64,000 nucleotides of DNA from Planctomycetota bacterium. GTDB lineage: Bacteria > Planctomycetota > Planctomycetia > Isosphaerales > Isosphaeraceae. Below, one piece after another: positions 8,390 through 16,947 of this stretch. Position 1 is the stretch's first letter. Every line of letters starts with the position of its first letter. A program made the translations under genes and the position numbers. The notes under the pieces were generated by a model that worked only from the letters and a program-made list of their open reading frames with translations, did no database searches and was not told the DNA's origin. The stretch is from positions 62,001-126,000 of the forward strand of contig JAQGHR010000057.1 in NCBI GenBank assembly GCA_028291545.1, written 5' to 3'.

Positions 8390-10882
8390 ATGATCAGGAC
8401 ATCACTCCACTGGGCGACGCCCTTCTCCATGAGCGTGATCGCCGCCTCGGCCCTCGGGGCGTTCGTGGGCTTCGCGCTGATGCGCCGAGCGATGGGGGCG
8501 CCGATCGCCTTGTCGAGACGGTGGGGGCTCTGGACCATTCGTGGCCTAATCCTCGCCGTCGTTGGGGTCATCTTGCTGAACCCGGTCCGGGTTGAGGAGG
8601 CCCCCGGTTCTGTGGAGCGGGCCAAGGTCGTGTATCTCGTGGATACCTCGCAGAGTATGGCCCTGGGCGAGACCGGGAAGACGCGATGGGACCAGGTCGT
8701 GGCCACGATCCAGGCCGCCGAGAAGTCGCGGGACGTTCGAACCGGTCCCCAACTGGGCCTGTTCCGGTTCGGCAGTCGACTCGCCGCCATCGATGTCCCC
8801 TTCTGGAAGGGGTTTGAACCGGCACTCGCGCCACGGGGAGGAGCCGGTACAGCGGTCGCGGCCGAACCCCATCCGACCACCGAGCCACCTCCCGCGCCGA
8901 CGGATGCGGAGACCCTGCTTTCCGGGTCGCTTGAAGCGCTCTCCGGTCGTTTCGGGCAGACTCCACCTCAGGCCGTGGTCGTATTTTCCGACGGTCGCGC
9001 GAGAGATCCTGAACGCGCCGACGCGGTCGCCGCCGGATATCGCCACATGAAGGTGCCGATCCACGTCGTTCCGGTGGGCAGTGACCTGGTTGGCGGCGAT
9101 GTGGCGATCGTGAGCATGGTCGCGCCCTCGTTGGTGCGGAAGTCGTCGCAAGTGCCCGTTCAACTCTTCGTCCGCAGCTATGGTTATAAGGGAAAGCGTG
9201 CGGAATTGAAGCTCGTTGCCGTCGGCGGAGACGGGCGTCCCGGCGCGATCCTGGGGAGAACGCCGGTCGTCCTCCAGGACGGTCTGAACAGCTACACGCT
9301 CACCTTCCCCTCGGGAGAGCAGGACCGAAAGATCGCCGCGACGATTGATCCTCAGGTCGGCGAGGTCTCGGTCCGGAACAACACGCTCACCGCGGATGTT
9401 GCCATCGATCACACCAAGATTCGCGTGCTCTATCTCGAAGGAAGCGTCGAGAATTTCGCGGTCCAGCGAGGCGGGTTCCTCGGTTTCGGCGGATCGACCG
9501 AGGTCCGCGGCGCCTATTCGGCACTCCAGATGGCCCTGATGGAAGATCCCGACATCGAATGCACGGCCGTCTTGCCTTCGGCCGACGGGGATTTCTCGTC
9601 CCTGGGTCGCGCGGACGAGAAGCAGAGGGGGCTGCCGGAGACACCCTCGGAATTATTCGCGTACGACGCCATCATCCTCAGCAACGTCCCTCGCGAGGCG
9701 ATTTCCGACCAGTTCCTCTCCTGGATTGACGACTGGATCGGTCGTCGGGGGGGTGGACTGTGCATGGTCGGCGGGCCGAACTCGTTCGGCTCGGGCCGAT
9801 GGGCGGGAACGGCGGTCGGGGCCATGCTTCCGGTCGAGGTTGTCAACAATGGACGAGACTGGGAACAACCGCTCGTATCGATCAAGCCCGTCACCGATGG
9901 CCCTCTCCACGCCATCCTGCATATCGCGGCCGACGACGCGGAGAATCGCGCTCTGCTTGCGACCGTCCCCAAGTTCCTGGGAAGAAATCGCGTGGGGCGA
10001 GTCAAGCCCACGGCCGAGGTCCTGGCCTGGGAGGGGACCGCCAGCGAGGCGCGCCCCGCGATCGCCGTACAGCCCTTCGGTCGGGGCCGAACCGCGGCGC
10101 TGACAACGGGGATCACCCGAAGATTTGCCAGCGAATTCTCGCAATCGTGGGGTGGGACCGACGCGCGGTATTACAAGAAGTTCTGGCGCAACGCGGTTTA
10201 TTGGCTGACCGAAAACTCCTCGATCGGACGTCGCCGGCTCCTGGCCGAGACCGACAAACGGCTCTATCGTCCCGGCGAACCGATCGTGCTCAACGCCAAG
10301 GCGTTCGATGAGAACGCGGCCGCAACTCTGGATTATCGCGTCACGGTCTCCATCGAGCCGAAGTCGGCCGCCGAGAGCACCTCGGATGCATCTCCGCTAC
10401 GCCGCCCTTCGGGCGCGAGAATCGAAGCGATCGGCGGCCCGTTGCTCCCCTGGGGTGAGGAGTTCGAGCTGAACAAGCTGGCGGGCGAGAAATCGTACAG
10501 GTCTACTCTCGCGATCACGGATGCAAAATCGCTCCCGAGCGGAGTCGCTCTCACTCAGGGACTACGCATCGAACTGACCGCCTACGAGGGGAACACCCAG
10601 GTGGACAGCACCGCTCTTGACGTTCAAATTCTCGATGACCCCTCCGAGCAGCAGAATCCCCTGCCCGATCACGATCTCTTGAAGCGCCTGGCCGAGGCCT
10701 CCGGGGGCACCCTCCTCCACGGTTCCGCGGACCTGGCGTCGATGCTCGGCCGTCTGCCGATTTCCGTCGGCCCGTCCGAGGTTCGAACGATGCCCGCGTG
10801 GAGCCACGGCTGGTTGATGGCCCTCCTGATCGCCCTGTTGACGACCGAATGGGTCTGGAGGCGCCGCGTGGGACTTGCGTGA
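8390..10882 (+). CDS. Membrane VWA / glutamine-amidotransferase-like protein
   Basis: 830 aa. Two N-terminal helices (about 13-31 and 47-64) are followed by a VWA domain whose metal-site motif is DTSQS (85-89). A class-I glutamine-amidotransferase-like region holds the signature around IGRRGGGLCMVGG, without an evident catalytic Cys nucleophile elbow, so it is probably non-enzymatic. A C-terminal helix near 803-822 ends in an Arg-rich tail. This is the usual last member of the planctomycete MoxR/DUF58/BatA train. The ribosome-binding site is weak (GAG in GGAGCGACGG), so the start is less certain than the reading frame. Confidence 0.85.
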   Translation: MIRTSLHWATPFSMSVIAASALGAFVGFALMRRAMGAPIALSRRWGLWTIRGLILAVVGVILLNPVRVEEAPGSVERAKVVYLVDTSQSMALGETGKTRWDQVVATIQAAEKSRDVRTGPQLGLFRFGSRLAAIDVPFWKGFEPALAPRGGAGTAVAAEPHPTTEPPPAPTDAETLLSGSLEALSGRFGQTPPQAVVVFSDGRARDPERADAVAAGYRHMKVPIHVVPVGSDLVGGDVAIVSMVAPSLVRKSSQVPVQLFVRSYGYKGKRAELKLVAVGGDGRPGAILGRTPVVLQDGLNSYTLTFPSGEQDRKIAATIDPQVGEVSVRNNTLTADVAIDHTKIRVLYLEGSVENFAVQRGGFLGFGGSTEVRGAYSALQMALMEDPDIECTAVLPSADGDFSSLGRADEKQRGLPETPSELFAYDAIILSNVPREAISDQFLSWIDDWIGRRGGGLCMVGGPNSFGSGRWAGTAVGAMLPVEVVNNGRDWEQPLVSIKPVTDGPLHAILHIAADDAENRALLATVPKFLGRNRVGRVKPTAEVLAWEGTASEARPAIAVQPFGRGRTAALTTGITRRFASEFSQSWGGTDARYYKKFWRNAVYWLTENSSIGRRRLLAETDKRLYRPGEPIVLNAKAFDENAAATLDYRVTVSIEPKSAAESTSDASPLRRPSGARIEAIGGPLLPWGEEFELNKLAGEKSYRSTLAITDAKSLPSGVALTQGLRIELTAYEGNTQVDSTALDVQILDDPSEQQNPLPDHDLLKRLAEASGGTLLHGSADLASMLGRLPISVGPSEVRTMPAWSHGWLMALLIALLTTEWVWRRRVGLA

Positions 10883-10953
10883 ACTAGCCAGGCAAGGGGC
10901 ATTCGCGAAGCAGTACTCGATGGCTCATGAAGTAGGTATCGGAGTCGATCGTT

Positions 10954-11841
10954 ATGTTCACCAGAAAAACTGCGTCATGGGTAACATCCCTCGTTGTTCT
11001 CCTGATCAGTTCCCTCGGCGTTGCGCAGGAACCGGACCCGAAAGACGACAGGGCCGCACGACTGGAGGAGATGACCCGCCTCATCAAAGACCTCAAGATC
11101 TCCGACACGTCGAGACCGTCCGCCGACGATGCGGTCGTTTCGCCCCAGCCTCTTCACCGATGGAACGATCCCACACGCGACTTTTCCGATGGCACACTCT
11201 GGGCCTTCGGCTCGGTTGGCCGACCCGTGGCCCTCGGAACCATGGAACTGTATGGGACGCCGAAGGGTGTAGAGAACTGGTCCATTGAACTGATCGCGGT
11301 TGCCCCTGGCCCGATCCTCGGCTCAGCCTCTGGAACGTACCTGCCTCTCGGAGCGGCGTACCGCCCGGGTCTCGGCGGCCCGCTCCGCTGGACGCCGAAG
11401 GGGAACGGAGTCGAGATGAGCGCGGTGCCAGGCGGCGCGGGTCCGGGCATCAGCGAATCCGAACGGCTGCGTCAGATGAAGACAATCGCGAGTCGGATCA
11501 CCGCGAAGGAGATCGGTCCGACCAACGGAGACGACCAGCAATTCGAATTGCGACTCTTGCCCCGTCCGATTCATCGTTACGACGAGCCCAAGAAGGGGCT
11601 CCTGGATGGCGCAATTTTCGTTTATGCTTACGGTACAAACCCCGAGTTACTCGCCTTCGTCGAAGCCCGATCGGGCACCGACAAGAAGGCCTTCTGGTCC
11701 GTCGGGTTTGCCCGCATCTCTCGCGCGAAGCTCGCTGCCCAACTCGATGGCAAGGACGTCTGGAATTGTCCCTACACGGCCGATGCCGCCGCGGAAGAAC
11801 CGTATCATATCGTGAGGACCGCGAGGGTCCCGAAAGAGTAA
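10954..11841 (+). CDS. Secreted duplicated-domain protein, family unknown (paralogue 2 of 3)
   Basis: 295 aa with a Sec-type signal peptide (residues 1-24, cut likely after GVAQ). It has the same two-copy architecture as the protein at 1899. Copy 1 (about 36-112) has PLHRWNDP, FSDGTLWAF and VGRPVAL. Copy 2 (about 171-252) has RLRQMKTIASR, FELRLLPRPIHRY, LLDGAIFVYAYG and TNPELLAFVEAR. After copy 2 comes LDGKDVW, shared nearly exactly with paralogue 3. A GGAG site lies about 9 bp upstream of the ATG. It lies 71 bp after the VWA gene and 84 bp before paralogue 3, suggesting the pair came from tandem duplication. No catalytic motif is recognisable. Confidence 0.8.
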   Translation: MFTRKTASWVTSLVVLLISSLGVAQEPDPKDDRAARLEEMTRLIKDLKISDTSRPSADDAVVSPQPLHRWNDPTRDFSDGTLWAFGSVGRPVALGTMELYGTPKGVENWSIELIAVAPGPILGSASGTYLPLGAAYRPGLGGPLRWTPKGNGVEMSAVPGGAGPGISESERLRQMKTIASRITAKEIGPTNGDDQQFELRLLPRPIHRYDEPKKGLLDGAIFVYAYGTNPELLAFVEARSGTDKKAFWSVGFARISRAKLAAQLDGKDVWNCPYTADAAAEEPYHIVRTARVPKE

Positions 11842-11925
11842 GATTCCCGGTTTTCCCGTGCCACACTATCCGATATTCCCGACTCGATCCTGCGCCTACG
11901 CTTTCTCACATCTTGGAGCGAGACG

Positions 11926-12783
11926 ATGAGGCAATTCTCGGTCTCGCGGCGAACATTCCTCGCGGAGTCGGCGGGGATCATCGTTACTTCGTCGATGGCG
12001 GTCGCGAATCAACCAGGCCGGAGCGGCGAGGACCCGTCGCTTCGGTTGAAGGCCATGACGGCAATGGCACGCGGCATCACGGTCCGCGAGCTTGCCGAGC
12101 CAGCATCCGAGAGCGGAAAACCGGTGGCCCTTCGCGCCGAGCCCTTGCTTCGGTATTCGGACGAACCCCGCGCCATCCACGATGCAACGCTCTGGGCCTG
12201 GGGAGCGACAGGGCGTCCGGCGGCCGTGTTGAAAGTGGAACATTTACCGGCGCGTCCCCCCGAGCGGCGATGGGTCGAGGGGATCGTCACACTCTCTTCG
12301 GGACTCCTCTCGGTCGATCTCGGCGCAGGTCAATCCTGGAAATCCCGCAAGCCCGGCCTGTTGCCGAAAGCCGTGCCCGACGCCCCTGCCCCCGCCGCGA
12401 CCGAGGGTGCTCGCCTCGCGCAGATGAGGTCGTTGACCCGACGATTCGCCGCGAGCGAATATGCCGGTCCCGCGCGTGGACGCCTCCAGCTCCGGCTGCT
12501 CACGAGCCCGCTCCATCGCTACAAGGACGAAACCGCGGGCCTGGTCGATGGCGCCCTCTTCGCGTTCGCCTACGGCACAAACCCGGACGTCCTCCTCGTC
12601 CTTGAGGCGAACCGCGTGCCAGCCTCGTCCGCCACGCCAATCTGGTCCTATGCCGCCGCCCGCCTGGGCGGCGGAGAGGCGTCAATGACGCTCGACGGCA
12701 AGGACGTCTGGACCGAGCCCTATGCCGATCCGCCGTCGGAGCGGGACACGTATCTGAATCGATGGGTCGCGGAGAAAGACTGA
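11926..12783 (+). CDS. Tat-exported duplicated-domain protein, family unknown (paralogue 3 of 3)
   Basis: 285 aa. The N terminus has a twin-arginine motif (SRRTFL at residues 7-12) followed by a hydrophobic stretch ending near AVANQ, so export is probably by Tat, unlike the Sec-type signals of its two paralogues. Copy 1 of the domain spans about 38-117 (PLLRYSDE, DATLWAWG, TGRPAAV). Copy 2 spans about 162-243 (RLAQMRSLTRR, LQLRLLTSPLHRY, LVDGALFAFAYG, TNPDVLLVLEAN). The tail has LDGKDVW as in paralogue 2. A Pro/Ala linker (about 147-160) joins the copies. Function unknown. Confidence 0.8.
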   Translation: MRQFSVSRRTFLAESAGIIVTSSMAVANQPGRSGEDPSLRLKAMTAMARGITVRELAEPASESGKPVALRAEPLLRYSDEPRAIHDATLWAWGATGRPAAVLKVEHLPARPPERRWVEGIVTLSSGLLSVDLGAGQSWKSRKPGLLPKAVPDAPAPAATEGARLAQMRSLTRRFAASEYAGPARGRLQLRLLTSPLHRYKDETAGLVDGALFAFAYGTNPDVLLVLEANRVPASSATPIWSYAAARLGGGEASMTLDGKDVWTEPYADPPSERDTYLNRWVAEKD

Positions 12784-12983
12784 TCCCGCTCCTTGTACGG
12801 AGATTAGTCGAGGCATGGCTGCCTTGCCAATCATGCAGGCGTGGGTCCTCGTCGCGAAGAATTCCGGGTGTCTTGCGCCGGATTATCGTTGCCGCGAGGC
12901 CGGCCGGGGAGATAATGACGCCGAGTTCCCTTGATCGGCCAATCCTGTCGATCTCGGTTCGGTCCTCACCTGGAGCCTCGATC

Positions 12984-14057
12984 ATGCGAGCGATGCGAAT
13001 TGTCTTGGCCGGTCTTGCCGCCGCCGTGCTGGCGGTTGGAAGTGCGAGCGCAGACGCGCCGGTGAAAGGAACTCCCGAGTGGAAGTCGGCCGGGCCGATC
13101 GCGTTCGGTCCCGACGGCCTGCTGTTCCTGGCCGACACCAAGGGCGCGGCGATCCTGGCCGTCGATCTCGGCGACAAGAAGGCACAATCCGAGGGCGCCT
13201 CGCTCAAGGTTGATGCCGTGAACGAGAAAGCTGCCGAACTCCTCGGAACGACGCCCGACAAGATTGTCATCAACGACCTGGCCGTCAATCCGTCCTCGGG
13301 TCGCGCCTACCTCTCCGTCACTCGCGGCAAGGGAGGGGACGCGTCTCCGGCTCTGGTGCGGATCGAGAAGGACGGCAAGCTTCAGCTCGTCTCGCTCACT
13401 GATGTCACGTATTCCAAGGCCGAGCTGTCCAACGCCCCGGCGTCGGGAAACGCGAGGAATGAGGTCATCACCGACCTTGCCTATGTTGATGGCCGGGTCT
13501 TCGTCGCGGGGCTATCCAATGAAGAGTTCTCCTCGCGGATGCTGGCCATTCCTTTCCCGTTTGCCGATTCGGCCCAGGGGACCAGCGTCGAGATTTACCA
13601 TGGTGCTCACGGCCGATTCGAGACCAAGTCTCCCATCCGGACGTTTGTCCCTTACCAGATCAAGGGCGAATCCTACCTCCTGGCTGCGTACACCTGCACG
13701 CCGCTCGTGAAGATTCCCGTCTCCCAGATGAAGGCCGGCTCTCACCTCAAAGGCACGACCATCGCCGAGCTTGGCAACCGCAACCGCCCGCTCGACATGA
13801 TCACCTACACCAAGGGTGGCAAGGGTTATCTGCTCCTCGCCAACAGCAGCCGCGGCGTGATGAAGATCCCGACCGAGGGCGCGGACAAGGTCGCGGCCAT
13901 CAGCAAGCCCGTCAAGGATAAGGAGGGCCTCGGATACGAAACCCTTGCGAACCTGAAGGGTGTCGAGCAGCTTGATAAGCTCGACGACACGCACGCCCTG
14001 ATCCTCGTCAAGACGCCGGCCGGAATCATGAATCTCGAGACGATCGAACTCCCATGA
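12984..14057 (+). CDS. Secreted beta-propeller-like protein of unknown function
   Basis: 357 aa from ATG 12984, chosen because GGAG lies 9-10 bp upstream and the protein then opens with a clean signal peptide (RAMRIVLAGLAAAVLAVGSASA); the frame is open further upstream to 12762 but that would overlap the preceding gene. Motifs such as GPDGLLFLADTKGAAILAVD, AVNPSSGRAYLSV and DLAYVDGRVFVAGL suggest repeated propeller blades, as in SMP-30/NHL-type sensors. No heme or metal motif is visible. Its stop codon overlaps the next start (ATGA at 14054-14057), so the two are translationally coupled and probably work together outside the cytoplasm. Confidence 0.75.
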   Translation: MRAMRIVLAGLAAAVLAVGSASADAPVKGTPEWKSAGPIAFGPDGLLFLADTKGAAILAVDLGDKKAQSEGASLKVDAVNEKAAELLGTTPDKIVINDLAVNPSSGRAYLSVTRGKGGDASPALVRIEKDGKLQLVSLTDVTYSKAELSNAPASGNARNEVITDLAYVDGRVFVAGLSNEEFSSRMLAIPFPFADSAQGTSVEIYHGAHGRFETKSPIRTFVPYQIKGESYLLAAYTCTPLVKIPVSQMKAGSHLKGTTIAELGNRNRPLDMITYTKGGKGYLLLANSSRGVMKIPTEGADKVAAISKPVKDKEGLGYETLANLKGVEQLDKLDDTHALILVKTPAGIMNLETIELP

Positions 14058-15235
14058 TCGCCCCATCAGGAATCGTCATCTTGGCGATGTTCTCGCTACC
14101 TCCCGCCGCGCCGGACGACGCTCGTCCGGCGCGGGCGGAGGCCCTTTCCATCGCCGTCGGTTCCGGCACAACACAGCGGACGCCCGTCATCGAGGTCCGA
14201 GGGCTTGATCCCGAGAATCTGTTGGCGCTCTCCAAGGTTGATTGGGACGCCGCTTGTTGGGGGCGGCTCCTCTCGATTTCGGTCGGGAAGGATCGGGCCG
14301 GGTCACCGTCGATCCCCGGTCGTTACCGGGTCATCGGCGAGATTCTCAGATTCGAGCCCACTTACGCGTACGAACCGGGTCTGCACCACAGGGTCAGGCT
14401 CGATCCATCGCTCCTGCCCCACCCTCGGGCGGACACGGTTCCTCTCGCCGAATTCACCCCGCCGCCGGTTCCGAAACCGCCGGCCGCGTTCGTCGTGCGT
14501 GTCGAGCCTTCCGGTCCCGTTCTCCCGGAAAACCTCCTCAAGTTTTACCTCTACTTCTCCGCGCCCATGACTCGCGGCCAGGTCTACGAGCACGTGCGGT
14601 TATTCGATGCTTCGGGCACGGTACTCGTTTCGCCGTTTCTGGAAATCGGTGAGGAACTCTGGGACGCCAGCGGAACCCGGCTCACCCTGCTCCTCGACCC
14701 CGGACGGATCAAGCGCGGGCTTCGTCCTCGCGACGAGGACGGGCCGATCCTGGAGTCGGGAGAGACGTACTCACTTCGCATCGACCGTGAATGGCACGAT
14801 GCGTCCGGTCAGCCCTTGCGAGAGGACTGCAAGCGGTCCTTTCGCGCCGGCCCGGCCGATGAGACGCAACCGGATCCGAAAGCCTGGAAGATCCAATCGC
14901 CGGCGAGCGCAACCCGCGGCCCCCTGAACTTGACCTTTCCCGAGCCTCTCGACCGCGCCATGCTCGATCGAGCGATTGTCATTCACGATCCTACCGGTCA
15001 AAAGGTCCGAGGCGAAGTCCGCGTCGAGGAGGGCTCGCTGCGATGGTCATTCCTCCCGGAGCATCCCTGGACCGACGGTGAATACACGATTCGCGTCGAA
15101 CCCGAACTTGAGGACCTCGCCGGCAACAGTGTGGCGAGGCCGTTCGAGGTCGACAACCTGAACCCGGTGAAGCCTCAGGTCGATCCGGCTCGCACCACGC
15201 TCCCCTTCAAGGTCCAGCCGGCGCGGTCGCCTTGA
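14054..15235 (+). CDS. Ig-like (SbsA-type) extracytoplasmic protein
   Basis: 393 aa. A short hydrophobic N terminus (IVILAMFSLPPAAP) may act as a signal peptide. The body resembles bacterial Ig-like SbsA-type domains: EHVRLFDASGTVL, PGRIKRGLRP, and a second copy with LDRAMLDRAIVIHDPTGQKV, EHPWTDGEYTIRVEPELEDLAGNSV. Such domains occur in surface-layer and adhesion proteins. The start overlaps the preceding stop by four bases. The 3' end overlaps the convergent gene at 15207-16259 by 29 bp. The specific role is unknown. Confidence 0.7.
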   Translation: MIAPSGIVILAMFSLPPAAPDDARPARAEALSIAVGSGTTQRTPVIEVRGLDPENLLALSKVDWDAACWGRLLSISVGKDRAGSPSIPGRYRVIGEILRFEPTYAYEPGLHHRVRLDPSLLPHPRADTVPLAEFTPPPVPKPPAAFVVRVEPSGPVLPENLLKFYLYFSAPMTRGQVYEHVRLFDASGTVLVSPFLEIGEELWDASGTRLTLLLDPGRIKRGLRPRDEDGPILESGETYSLRIDREWHDASGQPLREDCKRSFRAGPADETQPDPKAWKIQSPASATRGPLNLTFPEPLDRAMLDRAIVIHDPTGQKVRGEVRVEEGSLRWSFLPEHPWTDGEYTIRVEPELEDLAGNSVARPFEVDNLNPVKPQVDPARTTLPFKVQPARSP

Positions 15236-16259
15236 TCGGGCCGGGAGGTCTCGTCGCGAGGAGGGCGATCGTGGCCCAGCCCGCCGTTGATAGCCTCTGC
15301 GCATAGCTCTCGCCGCCCGCCGGCCGGGTCGTCTCGCGCCAGGAACCATCGGCGGCCTGATTCGCGATGAGATAGGCACGGCCGCGGGAAATCCTCCCCT
15401 CCAGTTCGGGCGAGTTGGGCGAGGTTTTCAGCGCGATCAGGGCGAGCGCCGTGTCGAAGGGCTCCGACGCCGACCGGGCGAACGGTCCCCATCCCCCGTC
15501 GGGATTCTGGCCCCGGCGCAGGAGATCCATCGCGCCATCTCGAAGCGCTCGATCGGATGGCGGTTCGTCCATCAGCGCCATCATTAACGAGGCCGCATCA
15601 TTCATATTGAGGAGAGGCCGGGCTCGCATCCATTTCTTCGCCTGGTCGATCACCTCACCATGCCGGGAAAGACCATCCTTCTGGAGGACGCCAATGGCCA
15701 TGGCCGTCGCCAGGGGCGGTCCGTACGTCGCTGGCGAACCCACGGGCACCGATTCGTCGATCGACCATGAACCGTCGCCATCCTGATCCTTCGCCACCAG
15801 GTCCGCGGCGAGACGCAGGGCCCCTTCCCCCTCGATCCGTCCGGCCTTGACGGCGGCCGACAGCGCCGAGGCGAACTGGATTCTTGCCAGTCGTTTGTCG
15901 CTGAATGCCGCGTCCACCCCATTCTTCTCCCAGCGATCGGGCTGAGACAGGAACGCCAGCGTCTCCGCCAGGATCTCGGGCGGAAGGGACCGATCGGCCT
16001 TCGCCGCGAGTATCGCCCGGGTCGCGTCCCCGTTGTTGTGACAGGAAAAGCACCGATTGTCTCGCGACCATCGCGGCACCTCCCGCGCCAGGTACGCCAG
16101 GGCCCGAGCCTCGGGAGCCTCACCCGAGCGCGCGATCGAATTGGCCCGCCCGCCGCTGACCGACGCGGCCATGAGGAGCAGCAAGCCGTTCAGGATGCAT
16201 CTGCGTGACGGAAATCGCCTCACGGCTGGCTTTCGTTCCCCTTCGAGACGCTCGAACAT
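15207..16259 (-). CDS. Exported alpha/alpha-toroid (prenyltransferase-like repeat) protein with CxxCH
   Basis: 350 aa. A basic N terminus and a hydrophobic stretch (about 21-36) look like a signal peptide or anchor. A single CxxCH motif (CFSCH, C70-C73-H74) is followed by repeats with the QW-like signature of squalene-cyclase/prenyltransferase toroids (DGDGSWSIDES, NPDGGWGPFARS, ANQAADGSW). No DxDD catalytic motif of squalene-hopene cyclase is visible, so cyclase activity is unlikely. Planctomycetes carry many such toroid proteins of unknown role. It is divergent from the cupin gene at 16392 and convergent with the Ig-like gene. The start is supported by GAGG and AAGG upstream of ATG 16259. 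Confidence 0.75.
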   Translation of the reverse strand: MFERLEGERKPAVRRFPSRRCILNGLLLLMAASVSGGRANSIARSGEAPEARALAYLAREVPRWSRDNRCFSCHNNGDATRAILAAKADRSLPPEILAETLAFLSQPDRWEKNGVDAAFSDKRLARIQFASALSAAVKAGRIEGEGALRLAADLVAKDQDGDGSWSIDESVPVGSPATYGPPLATAMAIGVLQKDGLSRHGEVIDQAKKWMRARPLLNMNDAASLMMALMDEPPSDRALRDGAMDLLRRGQNPDGGWGPFARSASEPFDTALALIALKTSPNSPELEGRISRGRAYLIANQAADGSWRETTRPAGGESYAQRLSTAGWATIALLATRPPGPIKATAPAGP

Positions 16260-16391
16260 CGCCTTCTAGCCTCGAACAATCTGAACTCACTGGCAAGACC
16301 ACCTTTCACCGGCCTACCGAACGGATTAGCATCATCCCGTCGCATTTCCATGTCCTGGAAATCGCCGTATCCCTGAAGTTGGAGGAATCTC

Positions 16392-16883
16392 ATGCCCCCG
16401 TCTCGTCTGGCCACGCTTCGACGTCGGTTGCTGATCGCCGCTCCATCGGTCCTTGCCCTGTCTCTCGCGATCGGTTGGGCCACACGAGAGGCCGCCTTCG
16501 CGAAAGAGCGAGCGGATGCCATCGCATCGCAAACGGTCAACCTCGCCCAGGTGAAAATGGAGCCGTTCAGCTACGAAAACCGCAAGGTCGGAGCCGCCGG
16601 GGCTTACGTGAGCGGCGACACGCCCGCCAGCACCAAGTTCATCACCGGCCGCTTCGTGCTCGAACCCGGACAGACTCCGCACAAGCCCCACACCCACGCC
16701 GAAGAAGAAGTCATGATCGTCGAGACCGGAACCGGCGAGATCTTCTGCGACGGCAAGACCACCAAGGTCGGGCCTGGCTCCGTCATGTACACCACCCCCA
16801 ATGCCCCCCACGGCATCGTCAATACGGGCGAGAAGCCCTTGATTTTCTACTTCGTCAAGTGGGCCGGCGTCGCCTCGAAGTGA
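16392..16883 (+). CDS. Exported cupin-domain protein
   Basis: 163 aa. A signal peptide or N-terminal anchor (about 11-36) precedes one cupin barrel. Motif 1 contains H100, H102 and E106 (HTHAEEE) and motif 2 ends PNAPH with H140, the usual metal ligands. The barrel covers about 83-156, short and single-domain as in many small cupins. GGAGG lies about 6-8 bp upstream of the ATG. Substrate cannot be told from sequence. It precedes two secreted peptidases, with 64 bp to the first, and could be co-expressed with them. Confidence 0.85.
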   Translation: MPPSRLATLRRRLLIAAPSVLALSLAIGWATREAAFAKERADAIASQTVNLAQVKMEPFSYENRKVGAAGAYVSGDTPASTKFITGRFVLEPGQTPHKPHTHAEEEVMIVETGTGEIFCDGKTTKVGPGSVMYTTPNAPHGIVNTGEKPLIFYFVKWAGVASK

Positions 16884-16947
16884 GCGGATGAGGTGCCATC
16901 GTTCAGGTCTGCTCGCGACCCTCATCGCCTCTGGAGGCTCAGCTACC

